This document shows, piece by piece, positions 24,006-33,721 of a stretch of 39,218 bases of DNA. The DNA comes from Westiellopsis prolifica IICB1 (GTDB taxonomy: Bacteria > Cyanobacteriota > Cyanobacteriia > Cyanobacteriales > Nostocaceae), in the NCBI RefSeq assembly GCF_004323185.1, contig NZ_NAPS01000001.1:2387933-2427150 (forward strand). The letters run 5' to 3'. A program made the translations under genes and the position numbers. Positions within the stretch are counted from its first letter, which is position 1; the number at the start of each line of letters is the position of its first letter. The notes under the pieces are model-generated. The model did no database searches and was not told the DNA's origin. It saw nothing but the letters and a program-made list of their open reading frames with translations.

Positions 24006-27000
24006 GTGAGTGAAGAAGTAAGGACAACTACCACCGAAGATATTTTTGCTGGTGGTGGAGAAATGGGAACACTCATGCGATCGCTCAATTGGTCACAAAC
24101 GCCTTTGGGTCACGTATCAGAATGGCCGCAGAGCCTAAAGACTTGTGTACGGATTATGTTAACCTCCCGCCAAGCCATGTTTGTTTGGTGGGGTGAAGAA
24201 CTAATTAACCTTTACAATGATGCTTACAGAGCGATCGTCGGTGGTAAACATCCAGAAGTCCTTGGACAGCCAGCTTCCCATGTGTGGCGAGAAATTTGGG
24301 ATCAGGTTGGGCCTCGTGCAGAATCAGCGATGCTCAAGAATGAAGGCACTTACGACGAAGCGCTGCTACTGATAATGGAGCGCAACGGCTATCCAGAGGA
24401 AACCTACTACACATTTTCATATAGCCCAGTTCCCAATGATCAAGGCGGTACAGGTGGTATCATCTGTGCCAACACAGACGACACACAAGGCATAATTAGC
24501 GAACGTCAACTGGTACTGTTGCGCGAACTAGCGGCCAAAACGGCAGACGCGCGGACATTTGAACAAGCCTGTACAGTGAGTGCGAGTTGTCTGGGAACCA
24601 ACCCTTATGATCTACCCTTCGCGATGATTTATCTAGTTGATCCAGATAAACAGCGCGTTTTTCTAGCTGGGACATGCGGTATTAAACGGGGTCATGCGGC
24701 AGTTCCGGAAACCGTCGATATTGATTCTGATTCGGTTTGGCCCTTTGCAGAAGTTATCAGAACGCAGAATACAAGCCTAGTTTCTAATTTAGCAGCGTCT
24801 TTTGACAACCTACCAACAGGCGCTTGGCAGCAACCACCACATCAAGCTGTGGCTGTGCTAATTGCGCCATCTGGACAGACGGGAAAAGCTGGTATATTAA
24901 TTGCTGGATTAAATCCATTTCGGTTATTCGACGACAACTATAAAAGATTTATTGATTTGATTTCGGCTCAAATCGCCGCCAGCATCGCCAATGCTCAAGC
25001 GTACGAAGAAGAACGTAAACGTGCTGAAGCCTTAGCAGAACTTGATAGAGCCAAAACCGTTTTCTTTAGTAACATCAGCCATGAGTTTCGTACACCACTC
25101 ACCCTGATGCTTGGTCCTTTAGAGGAAACACTGGCAGCAGCAGGTCATGCTACACTTGCAACTCAACGGCAGCAATTGGAAATGGTGCATCGCAATAGTC
25201 TACGCTTGCTGAAGTTAGTTAACACTCTGCTGGACTTCTCCCGCATTGAAGCAGGGCGCGTTCAAGCAGCCTATGAGCCAACTGACTTGGCGATGTTAAC
25301 TACAGACTTAGCAGCTGTGTTTCGGTCAGCCATTGAGCGAGCAGGAATGCGTCTTGTAGTAGATTGTTCCCCATTGCCTGAAAAAGTCTATGTTGACCGG
25401 GACATGTGGGAAAAGATTTTGCTAAATTTGCTCTCCAATGCCTTTAAGTTTACATTTGAGGGAGAAATAGTCGTTGCCTTGCGCTATTGTCGTGATCATG
25501 TTGAATTAGAGGTACGAGATACAGGTACAGGTATTCCTGCTGAGGAGATACCCCGTTTGTTTGAACGGTTTCATCGCGTGCAAGGAGTGCGAGGACGAAC
25601 CTATGAGGGGTCGGGGATTGGTCTATCATTAGTCCAAGAACTGGTACGACTGCATGGCGGGACTATTGATGTTACCAGTATTATTAATCAAGGTACTAGC
25701 TTTACAGTATCAATTCCTACTGGTCATGCTCACTTGCCAAACGAATACCTTGACCAGGGCAAAGCCCAACACATCAAAGCTACCAGGTCATTAGCATCAA
25801 CTACAATCGGCGCTGTTTCTTATGTCGAAGAAGCCTTGCGCTGGCTACCAGAAGAGGCAAGGGAGCAAGGGAGCAGGGGAGCAGGGGAGAGAACTCACAC
25901 AGAGGTTTCCCCTCTGCCCCTCCACACCTCTGCCCCTCTGCCCAGTTCTGCCTATATTCTTTTGGCAGACGACAATGCTGACATGCGCGACTATGTGAAG
26001 CGTTTACTGTTAAGTCAAGGGTATGAAGTAGAGACAGTGGCGGATGGAGAGGCGGCTTTGGCTGCTGTTTCTCAACAGAAGCCCGATTTAGTCCTAACTG
26101 ATATAATGATGCCGAAACTAGATGGTTTGGGTTTGTTGCAAGAGCTACGGGCTAACCCAAACACTAGACAAACACCGATTATTCTGCTTTCTGCCCGTGC
26201 TGGAGAAGAGTCTCGCATCGAAGGTTTGGAAACTGGAGCTGACGACTACCTAATCAAGCCATTCTCGGCCCGGGAGCTGGTGGCTCGCGTTGAGGCAAAC
26301 TTGAAGATGGCTCAAATGCGTCAGGAGGCAGCACAGCGAGAGCAAGAATTACGGATTCAGACAGAGGCAGCCCGTAACCAAACCAGCAATATTCTAGAAA
26401 GTATTACTGATGCTTTTGTAGCTTTTGATGACCAATGGCGCTATACCTACGTAAATGAGCAAGCTACGAGGCTTTTGCATAAAACCCGCGAAGAATTACT
26501 TGGTAAGCAAGTGTGGGAGGAAGTATTTCCTGGGGAAGTAGGAAATCTGGCATACCACGAACTTCATCGTGCTGTCAGAGAGCAAGTTTCTGTTGTCTTT
26601 GAAGAATTTGGTCAGTCTATAGGTAAATGGCTGGAAATTCACGCCTACCCTTCCCCGGATGGTATTGCTGTTTATTTTCGAGACATCACTGATCGCAAGC
26701 GAGCAGAGGCTGAACGGGCGAGATTACTTGAGCGCGAGCAACAACAGACGCGCCGTTTACAAAAGTTGGCTGAGGCATCTGTGACGATTAACTCGACGCT
26801 ATCTCTAAGTGAGAGATTACAATTAATTACAGATCAAGCCCGTAATATTATAGGAGCGCACCAATCTGTCACCAGCATGACGGTTGACAATTATTGGGCG
26901 CAGACGATTTATACAGTGTCCCTTTCAGAAAAATATGCCCAGTGGCAGGATTATAACGAGAAACCAAATGGTTCTGGTATTTATACACTAGTCTGCCGTA

Positions 27001-28454
27001 CACAACGCCCGATAAGAATGACTCAGGCTGAACTAGAAGCCCATCCGGCTTGGCGTCAATTTGGTAAGGCAAGTGATACGCATCCTCCTATGCGCGGTTG
27101 GCTAGCGGCACCTCTGACGAGCCGTAACGGCAAAAACCTTGGCTTAATTCAACTTTCTGATAAATACGAGGGAGAGTTTAGCGCAGAAGACGAAGCCATT
27201 TTGGTACAACTAGCTCAAATGGCGTCAACGGCGATTGATAATGCTCAACTCTACGAGGAATCTCAACGAGCCAATCGCATTAAAGATGAATTTTTGGCGG
27301 TATTATCTCACGAGTTGCGATCGCCCCTCAACCCGATTTTAGGTTGGTCTAAGTTACTCCAGACTAACAAGGTTGATGTTGCAAAAACAGCCCAAGCCCT
27401 AAACATCATCGAACGCAATGCAAAATTACAAGCTGGACTGATTGATGATCTGCTGGATGTCTCTCGAATTTTACGGGGTAAAATTAGCCTTCAGATTTGT
27501 CCTGTCGATTTGCCATCAACGATTCAAGCAGCAATGGAAACAGTGCGATTGGCAGCCCAAGCCAAGTCAATCGATTTGCAATTTACGATATTAGATTTGG
27601 GATGGGAAGAAGCTGAACAAAACTCAAAGTTTGCTCTGGTGGGCAATCAACAACTTAAAAATCCCAAATTCCAAGTGATGGGTGACTCAAATCGATTACA
27701 GCAAGTGGTTTGGAATCTTCTCTCCAACGCTGTCAAGTTCACACCTGAAGGGGGACAAGTAAATATTCGACTAGAACGCTTTGGATCTCAAGCCCAGCTC
27801 GTCGTCAGCGATACGGGTAAAGGTATTCCCCCTGAATTTCTCCCTTATGTATTTGAACACTTCCGCCAAGCAGACGCCGCTACAACCAGAAAGTTTGGTG
27901 GATTAGGATTAGGGCTAGCGATTGTCCGTCATTTAGTCGAACTGCATGGTGGGACAGTTCAAGCTGTAAGTCCAGGGGAAAATCAGGGAGCAACTTTTAC
28001 CGTCAGACTTCCGCTGATGCTGACTCAACCTCAGACGAATCAAGACATTCTACACTCAGAGCAATCCCTAGATTTAAACGGTGTCAAGATTTTAGTCGTG
28101 GATGATGATGCGGATACACGAGAATTTACCGCTTTCCTACTAGAGGAATATGGAGCAAATGTAACAGCATTTGCCTCAGCAGCCGAAGCACTGATTACTT
28201 TCACCCAGCTCCAGCCAGATATTTTGTTAAGCGATATTGGAATGCCAGATATTGATGGATACATGTTGATGCAGCAAGTGAGAAACCTACCCCCAGAAGA
28301 AGGAGGACAAATTCCGGCGATCGCTTTGACTGCTTATGCTGGAGAAATTGACTACCAACAAGCCCTAAGTGCGGGCTTTCAAAAGCATGTTTCTAAGCCA
28401 GTAGATCCAGTCAAACTGATTGAGGTAATTACTAGGTTGGTGGGTAAAAAATAA
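24006..28454 (+). CDS. double hybrid sensor histidine kinase (two kinase cores, two receivers)
   Basis: Signalling protein, 1482 residues, no clear membrane segment, so probably cytoplasmic. Order: PAS-like (about 20-155), GAF (about 165-335), HisKA with H359 (ISHEFRTPL), HATPase (about 465-575), low-complexity insert (about 617-650), receiver with D699 (LVLTDIMMPK), PAS (about 795-900), GAF (about 930-1080), HisKA with H1102 (LSHELRSPL), HATPase (about 1225-1335), receiver with D1410 (LLSDIGMPD). Both kinase cores and both receivers keep their phospho-acceptor residues, so an internal multistep phosphorelay is possible. No DNA-binding output domain. Start is GTG with a GAGGAG site 8-10 bases upstream. 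The insert is coded by a mobile-type G-rich/C-rich repeat (25857-25943). The signal and partner are unknown. Confidence 0.93.
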   Translation: MSEEVRTTTTEDIFAGGGEMGTLMRSLNWSQTPLGHVSEWPQSLKTCVRIMLTSRQAMFVWWGEELINLYNDAYRAIVGGKHPEVLGQPASHVWREIWDQVGPRAESAMLKNEGTYDEALLLIMERNGYPEETYYTFSYSPVPNDQGGTGGIICANTDDTQGIISERQLVLLRELAAKTADARTFEQACTVSASCLGTNPYDLPFAMIYLVDPDKQRVFLAGTCGIKRGHAAVPETVDIDSDSVWPFAEVIRTQNTSLVSNLAASFDNLPTGAWQQPPHQAVAVLIAPSGQTGKAGILIAGLNPFRLFDDNYKRFIDLISAQIAASIANAQAYEEERKRAEALAELDRAKTVFFSNISHEFRTPLTLMLGPLEETLAAAGHATLATQRQQLEMVHRNSLRLLKLVNTLLDFSRIEAGRVQAAYEPTDLAMLTTDLAAVFRSAIERAGMRLVVDCSPLPEKVYVDRDMWEKILLNLLSNAFKFTFEGEIVVALRYCRDHVELEVRDTGTGIPAEEIPRLFERFHRVQGVRGRTYEGSGIGLSLVQELVRLHGGTIDVTSIINQGTSFTVSIPTGHAHLPNEYLDQGKAQHIKATRSLASTTIGAVSYVEEALRWLPEEAREQGSRGAGERTHTEVSPLPLHTSAPLPSSAYILLADDNADMRDYVKRLLLSQGYEVETVADGEAALAAVSQQKPDLVLTDIMMPKLDGLGLLQELRANPNTRQTPIILLSARAGEESRIEGLETGADDYLIKPFSARELVARVEANLKMAQMRQEAAQREQELRIQTEAARNQTSNILESITDAFVAFDDQWRYTYVNEQATRLLHKTREELLGKQVWEEVFPGEVGNLAYHELHRAVREQVSVVFEEFGQSIGKWLEIHAYPSPDGIAVYFRDITDRKRAEAERARLLEREQQQTRRLQKLAEASVTINSTLSLSERLQLITDQARNIIGAHQSVTSMTVDNYWAQTIYTVSLSEKYAQWQDYNEKPNGSGIYTLVCRTQRPIRMTQAELEAHPAWRQFGKASDTHPPMRGWLAAPLTSRNGKNLGLIQLSDKYEGEFSAEDEAILVQLAQMASTAIDNAQLYEESQRANRIKDEFLAVLSHELRSPLNPILGWSKLLQTNKVDVAKTAQALNIIERNAKLQAGLIDDLLDVSRILRGKISLQICPVDLPSTIQAAMETVRLAAQAKSIDLQFTILDLGWEEAEQNSKFALVGNQQLKNPKFQVMGDSNRLQQVVWNLLSNAVKFTPEGGQVNIRLERFGSQAQLVVSDTGKGIPPEFLPYVFEHFRQADAATTRKFGGLGLGLAIVRHLVELHGGTVQAVSPGENQGATFTVRLPLMLTQPQTNQDILHSEQSLDLNGVKILVVDDDADTREFTAFLLEEYGANVTAFASAAEALITFTQLQPDILLSDIGMPDIDGYMLMQQVRNLPPEEGGQIPAIALTAYAGEIDYQQALSAGFQKHVSKPVDPVKLIEVITRLVGKK
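25857..25943. repeat. G-rich/C-rich repeat element inside the histidine kinase gene
   Basis: Left part has three GGGAGCA(A/G)GG units, right part has CCCCTCTGCCCCTC and CTCTGCCCC units of complementary composition. The frame stays open and codes a Gly/Arg/Glu then Pro/Leu/Ser tract between the first HATPase domain and the first receiver. The same repeat type is intergenic at 28500-28540. Confidence 0.75.
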
Positions 28455-28766
28455 TTTGACGGGGATTGGGGATCGGGGATCGGGGATTGGGGAAAGGGGA
28501 GCAGGGAGCAGGGAGTAGGGAGTAGGGAGCGGGGAGCGGGGAGACCACTGGGCGCGGAGAAAACACTAATCACCCATGCCAAATCCCCTTTTCCCGATCC
28601 CCGATCCCCGATCCCCAATCCCCCATTCCCTTTCCCCAAAGCCAAAAATGGACAATTTGTGCTAAAATTGTAACAAATTATGGCAATTATTCAAGCTTAG
28701 TTTGTAATAATTTTGCTTATTTGCGCTTTAATCGCTAAAACTAGCCATTATTGGAGTTTTTAGGCT
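28455..28766. other. mirror G-rich/C-rich repeats and gyrA promoter region
   Basis: 28457-28545 consists of GGGGATCGGGGATTG and GGGAGCA/GGGAGTA units. 28585-28638 carries the complementary CCCGATCCCCGATCC type. Together they could fold into a long imperfect hairpin after the kinase gene. The remaining 125 bases are AT-rich. A possible gyrA promoter is TTGCTT (28713-28718) with TAAAAC (28736-28741), 17 bases apart, which is a weak match. Confidence 0.55.
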
Positions 28767-31364
28767 ATGACAACCTCTCAGGAGAGGATTATCCCTACAG
28801 ATCTGCGAAACGAAATGTCCAGGTCTTACCTGGAGTATGCCATGAGCGTCATTGTTGGACGGGCGCTACCAGATGCCAGGGATGGTCTGAAACCTGTCCA
28901 TCGGCGTATTCTCTACGCTATGCATGAGTTGGGGTTGACCTCAGACCGTCCTTTCCGTAAATGTGCGCGTGTTGTGGGGGAAGTTTTGGGTAAATATCAC
29001 CCCCACGGTGACACAGCAGTGTATGATGCCTTGGTGCGGATGGCGCAGGATTTTTCCATGCGATCGCCTTTAATTGCAGGTCATGGTAATTTTGGCTCTG
29101 TAGATAACGACCCTCCGGCGGCGATGCGTTACACCGAATGCCGTTTACAAGCTTTGACTAGCGATGCTCTCTTGCAAGATATCGAATCGGAAACCGTAGA
29201 TTTTGCCGACAACTTCGACGGTTCCCAGCAAGAACCGACTGTGTTACCCGCACGATTACCACAGTTGTTGTTGAATGGTTCTTCGGGGATCGCTGTCGGG
29301 ATGGCTACCAACATCCCGCCCCATAATTTGGGTGAATTGATTGATGGGTTAGTAGCAGTGATTCATAACCCAGAAATAACTGATACTCAATTAATGCAGT
29401 ATATCCACGGCCCTGACTTTCCGACAGGCGCTCAAATTCTTGGTACTGCGGCGATCAAAGAAGCTTACACCACTGGACGCGGTTCTATAACCATGCGTGG
29501 TGTAGCAAATATTGAAACCATCGAAATGCGGGGACGCCCAGAAAGGGAAGCGATTATCGTCACCGAGTTACCCTATCAAACCAACAAAGCAGCATTAATT
29601 GAGAAAATCGCCGAGTTAGTCAACGACAAGCGCATTGAGGGAATTGCTGACATCCGAGATGAAAGCGATCGCGATGGGATGCGAATTGTGATTGAACTCA
29701 AGCGCGACGCCTATCCCCGTGTGGTTCTCAACAACCTCTACAAGCAAACGCCCCTGCAAGCTAATTTTGGGGCGAATATGCTGGCGTTGGTCAACGGTGA
29801 ACCCCAAATCTTGACGATCAAGCAGTTTCTACAAGTATTTCTGGATTTTCGTATCGAAGCGATCACCAGACGCACCCAGTACGAACTGCGGAAAGCCGAA
29901 GAACGTGACCATCTCTTGCAAGGGTTATTAATCGCCCTATCTCACCTCGATGAAATTATTGCTTTAATTCGCCACGCTGCTGATACACCAACAGCCAAAG
30001 GAGAATTAATCACAACTTACGGACTATCAGAAGTGCAAGCAGATGCAATTTTACAAATGCAACTGCGACGCTTAACAGCCCTAGAAGCAGATAAAATCCG
30101 CCAAGAACACGAAGCACTACAAGCCCAAATCGCCGACTTGCAAGATATCTTGGCAAAGCGAGAACGGATACTGCAAATTATCGAAACCGAAATCCAGTCT
30201 CTTAAAACTAAATTTGCTACACCTCGACGTACGGTAATTACGCACGGAGAAGGCGATTTAGAAGATATAGACCTGATCGCCAACGAAAAAGCGATCATTT
30301 TAATTACCGAACAAGGCTATATCAAACGGATGCCCGTCAACACCTTTGAAGCCCAAAACCGTGCCACCAGAGGTAAAGCGGCTGCCAAAGTCAAAGACGA
30401 TGATGGCGTCGAGCATTTCTTAACCTGCTGTGATCACGATAGTCTATTATTCTTTAGCGATCGCGGTGTAGTTTACTGCCTCAAAGCCTACCAAATTCCC
30501 GTAAGTTCCCGTACCAGTCGCGGCACACCGATAGTGCAGATGTTGCCAATTCCCAAAGAAGAAAAAATTACCTCCATCGTACCCGTCAGTGAATTTACCA
30601 GCGATGAGTATTTGGTCATGCTCACCAAAGGTGGTAACATCAAGAAAACCGTATTGGAAGCGTTTAGTCATATTCGTGCCAACGGCTTAATTGCCATTTC
30701 CCTAGAAGAAGGCGATCAACTGCGCTGGGTACGACGAGCAAAAGTCGAAGACAGCGTGATCATTGGCTCTCGTCAAGGTATGGCGATTCACTTCCGTTGT
30801 AATCATGAACAACTCCGTCCTTTGGGTCGTGCGACTCGTGGTGTGAAATCCATGAAACTCAAAGCTAAAGATGAACTGGTAGGAATGGATATTCTACCCG
30901 CAGCCGTTCTAGATAATTTGACCCCAGTCTCAGAAACAGAAATCGAAGAAATCGAAACCGAAGACATCGAAACCGAAGCAATCGAAACCGAAGAAACCGC
31001 AGAAGTACCAGGTAACGGTAATGAAGGACCATGGGTACTAGTAATTACAATTGGAGGTTACGGTAAACGCGTACCGGTTGCTCAGTTCCGCTTGCAAAAT
31101 CGGGCTGGTCAAGGTTTAATGGCAACCAAATTCAAAAACCGCAAAATCAAAGACCAACTAGCCAACCTACACATTGTCAACAACGACGATGAAATTATGA
31201 TGGTTACAAGTCGCGGTATCATCATCAGACAGGCAGTGAATGCTATTTCCGTCCAATCCCGTTCTGCGACAGGAGTACGTGTACAACGTCTAGACGAAGA
31301 TGATGTAATTACAGGAGTGGCGATCGTTCCCCCCGATACTGTTGATGCGACAGAACCAGAGTAA
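28767..31364 (+). CDS. gyrA: DNA gyrase subunit A
   Basis: Cleavage and rejoining subunit of DNA gyrase, which puts negative supercoils into DNA. 865 residues, normal length. The N-terminal breakage-reunion domain has the catalytic Tyr122 in AAMRYTE, with the same numbering as in E. coli. The quinolone-determining region reads [11 protein letters not shown], so position 83 is Thr and position 87 Asp. A GyrA-box-like QNRATRGK lies in the C-terminal propeller, which favours GyrA over ParC. One odd feature is an acidic, repetitive insert ([20 protein letters not shown], about residues 725-745) between propeller blades. The ATG aligns with the family N-terminus. lnt follows with almost no gap, so the two are probably co-transcribed. 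Also called on overall similarity to cyanobacterial GyrA. Confidence 0.95.
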   Translation: MTTSQERIIPTDLRNEMSRSYLEYAMSVIVGRALPDARDGLKPVHRRILYAMHELGLTSDRPFRKCARVVGEVLGKYHPHGDTAVYDALVRMAQDFSMRSPLIAGHGNFGSVDNDPPAAMRYTECRLQALTSDALLQDIESETVDFADNFDGSQQEPTVLPARLPQLLLNGSSGIAVGMATNIPPHNLGELIDGLVAVIHNPEITDTQLMQYIHGPDFPTGAQILGTAAIKEAYTTGRGSITMRGVANIETIEMRGRPEREAIIVTELPYQTNKAALIEKIAELVNDKRIEGIADIRDESDRDGMRIVIELKRDAYPRVVLNNLYKQTPLQANFGANMLALVNGEPQILTIKQFLQVFLDFRIEAITRRTQYELRKAEERDHLLQGLLIALSHLDEIIALIRHAADTPTAKGELITTYGLSEVQADAILQMQLRRLTALEADKIRQEHEALQAQIADLQDILAKRERILQIIETEIQSLKTKFATPRRTVITHGEGDLEDIDLIANEKAIILITEQGYIKRMPVNTFEAQNRATRGKAAAKVKDDDGVEHFLTCCDHDSLLFFSDRGVVYCLKAYQIPVSSRTSRGTPIVQMLPIPKEEKITSIVPVSEFTSDEYLVMLTKGGNIKKTVLEAFSHIRANGLIAISLEEGDQLRWVRRAKVEDSVIIGSRQGMAIHFRCNHEQLRPLGRATRGVKSMKLKAKDELVGMDILPAAVLDNLTPVSETEIEEIETEDIETEAIETEETAEVPGNGNEGPWVLVITIGGYGKRVPVAQFRLQNRAGQGLMATKFKNRKIKDQLANLHIVNNDDEIMMVTSRGIIIRQAVNAISVQSRSATGVRVQRLDEDDVITGVAIVPPDTVDATEPE

Positions 31365-31380
31365 CCAAGGACACAGGGAA

Positions 31381-33054
31381 ATGGAGACACGGGGACGAGG
31401 GGAAACCTTTACTCTCCGTGTCAGCACCTCTTTGCTTCTGCGTTTCGCGATCGCCCTATTTAGTGGTATATTGATGGGGCTGACCGTCGCCCCCGTCAAT
31501 GCATGGTTTTTAGGATGGTTCGCCCTAGCACCTTTATGGGCGTTAGTAATTAAAAATGAAAAATTAAAAATTAAAAATGGCTTGCAAAACCCTTCATCTT
31601 TAATCTTTAATTCTCAATTTTTCATTGGTTTAGCTTGGGGTATTGGTTATCACGGTCTAGCCCTATCTTGGATCACAGGAATTCACCCGATGACTTGGAT
31701 GGGGGTTCCTTGGTTAGCAAGTTTAGGAATAGCTGCTTTTTGTTGCATATTTATCACTCTCTGGGGTGCTGCATCTGTGGCAATGTGGGCAACAGGGATG
31801 AGAATTATTTGTTATTCTATTCAACAACCCTACGCTCGTGTTCTGATTGGCACTGCCTTGTGGTGTGGTGTAGAGACTATCTTGAGTTGGGGAGCTTTGT
31901 TTTGGACTTCTCTTGGTTACACTCAGAGTCCGTATAATCTCGTAATTTTACATCTTGGTCAACTTTCTGGTCCCTATGCTGTAACAGCTGCGATCGTCGC
32001 CGTCAATGGACTGATTGCAGAAGCTTTTATCAACCGCAGAGGCGCAGAGAACGCAGAGAGAATTTCCTCTGTGTCCTCTGCGCCTCTGCGGTTCGTTAAT
32101 AAATATCTCATCACCGCCACGAGTTTACTAATTACCCTACACCTAATAGGTTTTATCTTATACACTCGTCCCCTGGTACAATCACCAGCCGCAGCCCTGA
32201 AGGTTGGAATTATTCAAGGTAATATTCCTAACCAAATAAAACTTTATCCTGAAGGCTTACGTCGGGCTTTGGAAGGCTATACTACTGGTTATTTAAGCTT
32301 AGTAGATCAAGGAGTAGAGGCTGTATTGACACCAGAAGGAGCCTTACCTTTCTTTGAACAAAATATCATGGGTAGTTCCTTGGTGGCAGCAGTGCGATCG
32401 CAAGGGGTAGTAGCTTGGATTGGCGGTTTTGGACACAAGGGAAAAAGTTATACAAATAGCTTGCTAACTGTCACGGAAGATGGTAAGGTATTTAGTCGTT
32501 ACGATAAGGCGAAGTTAGTACCCATTGGTGAGTATGTGCCGTTTGAAGAACTTTTAGGCGGAATTATTAGTCGCTTGTCACCACTAGATGAACACCAAGT
32601 TCCTGGTTCACCAAATCAAATTTTTAACACGCCTTTTGGTCGTGCGATCGCAAGTATTTGCTACGAATCTGCGTTTCCTGAAGTATTTCGCTATCAAGCG
32701 AAAGCAGGGGGACAGTTTATTCTCAGTTCATCAAATGATGCTCATTACAGTGCATCAATGCCAGCCCAGCATCATGCCCAGGATATCATGCGGGCAATTG
32801 AAACTGATAGATGGGCAGTACGGGCGACGAATACAGGATATTCAGCTTTTGTAGATCCTCACGGGAGAACAAAATGGATATCGGGACATAATACTTATGA
32901 GATTCACGCTGAAACTATTTATCGCCGTCAGACACAAACTTTATATGTGCGTTGGGGTGATTGGTTAACGCCGTTGTTATTAATATCATCTGGGGGAGTA
33001 TGGCTGATTAATTTTTTGACTGTCCAACTCTCACGCAAGCAGGAGTTGAACTAG
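31381..33054 (+). CDS. lnt: apolipoprotein N-acyltransferase
   Basis: Adds the third acyl chain to the N-terminal Cys of lipoproteins in the cytoplasmic membrane. The frame opens at 31342 inside gyrA. The ATG at 31381 is my preferred start, but residues before about LLLRFAIALFSG are coded by repeat-like DNA, so the true start is uncertain. Several hydrophobic helices are followed by a nitrilase-like domain with the catalytic Glu in VLTPEGALPF (codon 32335), Lys in RYDKAKLVPIGEYVPF (codon 32506) and Cys in SICYESAFPE (codon 32659). A last membrane helix is at the end. Two palindromic elements are inserted in frame: an AT-rich one coding KNEKLKIKNGLQ... and a GC-rich one coding NRRGAENAER...SAPLRF. 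Both fall in loops between membrane helices. The 3' end overlaps the convergent VirB9-like gene by 47 bases. Confidence 0.92.
   Translation: METRGRGETFTLRVSTSLLLRFAIALFSGILMGLTVAPVNAWFLGWFALAPLWALVIKNEKLKIKNGLQNPSSLIFNSQFFIGLAWGIGYHGLALSWITGIHPMTWMGVPWLASLGIAAFCCIFITLWGAASVAMWATGMRIICYSIQQPYARVLIGTALWCGVETILSWGALFWTSLGYTQSPYNLVILHLGQLSGPYAVTAAIVAVNGLIAEAFINRRGAENAERISSVSSAPLRFVNKYLITATSLLITLHLIGFILYTRPLVQSPAAALKVGIIQGNIPNQIKLYPEGLRRALEGYTTGYLSLVDQGVEAVLTPEGALPFFEQNIMGSSLVAAVRSQGVVAWIGGFGHKGKSYTNSLLTVTEDGKVFSRYDKAKLVPIGEYVPFEELLGGIISRLSPLDEHQVPGSPNQIFNTPFGRAIASICYESAFPEVFRYQAKAGGQFILSSSNDAHYSASMPAQHHAQDIMRAIETDRWAVRATNTGYSAFVDPHGRTKWISGHNTYEIHAETIYRRQTQTLYVRWGDWLTPLLLISSGGVWLINFLTVQLSRKQELN
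31555..31626. repeat. AT-rich palindromic element inside lnt
   Basis: Left arm from AATGAAAAATT at 31555-31565 (to about 31579) and right arm 31595-31626 ending AATTTTTCATT are inverted copies with several A/G changes. The frame remains open. It codes a Lys/Asn-rich then Ser/Leu/Phe loop between the second and third hydrophobic segments. Confidence 0.75.
32032..32093. repeat. GC-rich palindromic element inside lnt
   Basis: Perfect 18-bp arms AACCGCAGAGGCGCAGAG (32032-32049) and CTCTGCGCCTCTGCGGTT (32076-32093) around 26 bases. This cgcagaggcgcagag family is typical of intergenic repeats in Nostoc-like genomes. Here it is translated in frame as NRRGAENAER...SAPLRF. Confidence 0.9.
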
Positions 33055-33595
33055 CAGTAGGAGGATCGGGGTAAATTGCTAAAGTATGATATTGGGGAGC
33101 GCCAGTATCATAGACAATTTCAAAGGTGTATAACTTGTTTTTACCGCTTTCTTCAGTAACTACTGTTAAAAGTGTTTTATCAGCGCTAGGTAGTCCAGGA
33201 ATATTTATTTTCTTAATTCGTCTGAGTTGAATTACATGTGCTGCGGAGTTTTTACAATCTCCAGTGTTATTATTGCGGTCTGGACCAAACTGCATACACA
33301 TTGGTCCATCAAAATCCATTGTCACCTGGGATGGATCATTTAACCACACTTTTTTAATTGTTTCTCCAGATGGAATAAAACTTAAATTTGTCCCTTGCTG
33401 AAACCAGACGTTGACAGTAGGTGTTGCTCCTCCCAAACCTTGTGCTTGACAAGAAAACATGGAACGGAGAACAGCATTATTAGCCAAAGCACGACCTGCT
33501 ACCATGATGATTGCAGCGGAAAAAATTAGAGAAGCTAGATTTAAAAAATAAGAATTTTTTGGGAGTTGGAATTGTAGGTTAATGTGATGTTTCAT
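33008..33595 (-). CDS. VirB9/TrbG/TraK-like exported protein
   Basis: 195 residues. An N-terminal hydrophobic stretch (about 19-37) ends in GRALANN, a good signal peptidase I site, so the mature protein is periplasmic. The mature part has the pattern of the VirB9/TrbG/TraK N-terminal beta domain: V.VWFQQGT.LSFIPSGETIKKVWLNDPS, then a HVIQLRRIK strand and LLTVVTEESGKNKLYTFEIVYD. There it would stack on the VirB10-like neighbour in an envelope-spanning core. Four Cys in the mature part (CQAQ, MCMQ, GDC, PAC) could make disulfides. It lacks a full VirB9 C-terminal domain, so it is shorter than the norm. It is the last gene of the cluster and overlaps the convergent lnt by 47 bases. The match is by pattern only, at moderate confidence. 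Confidence 0.65.
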   Translation of the reverse strand: MKHHINLQFQLPKNSYFLNLASLIFSAAIIMVAGRALANNAVLRSMFSCQAQGLGGATPTVNVWFQQGTNLSFIPSGETIKKVWLNDPSQVTMDFDGPMCMQFGPDRNNNTGDCKNSAAHVIQLRRIKKINIPGLPSADKTLLTVVTEESGKNKLYTFEIVYDTGAPQYHTLAIYPDPPTASSTPACVRVGQSKN

Positions 33596-33721
33596 ATCAT
33601 GTCCACTTGAACACTTATACTATCCATTGAGGTCGGTAATTGGTAAAATAACCAATAACAAATGACAAGTAACAAATGACAACCCTCGCCAGTAGTCTTA
33701 GTGTCCCGACCTATTTTATAT
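33596..33721. repeat. spacer with AATGACA/AACAAATGAC units
   Basis: Between the VirB10-like and VirB9-like genes. It holds several decayed heptamer units (aataacaaatgac, aagtaacaaatgac) at about 33650-33680. No gene and no clear promoter seen. Confidence 0.6.

Noticed and set aside
28379-28645. Minus-strand open frame between the kinase and gyrA
   Set aside because: It is made of the Gly/Pro/Leu/Ser codons expected from reading G-rich repeats.
28767-31364. ParC (topoisomerase IV subunit A) instead of GyrA
   Set aside because: Residue numbering through Tyr122 equals GyrA, the propeller has a GyrA-box-like QNRATRGK, and the length fits GyrA.
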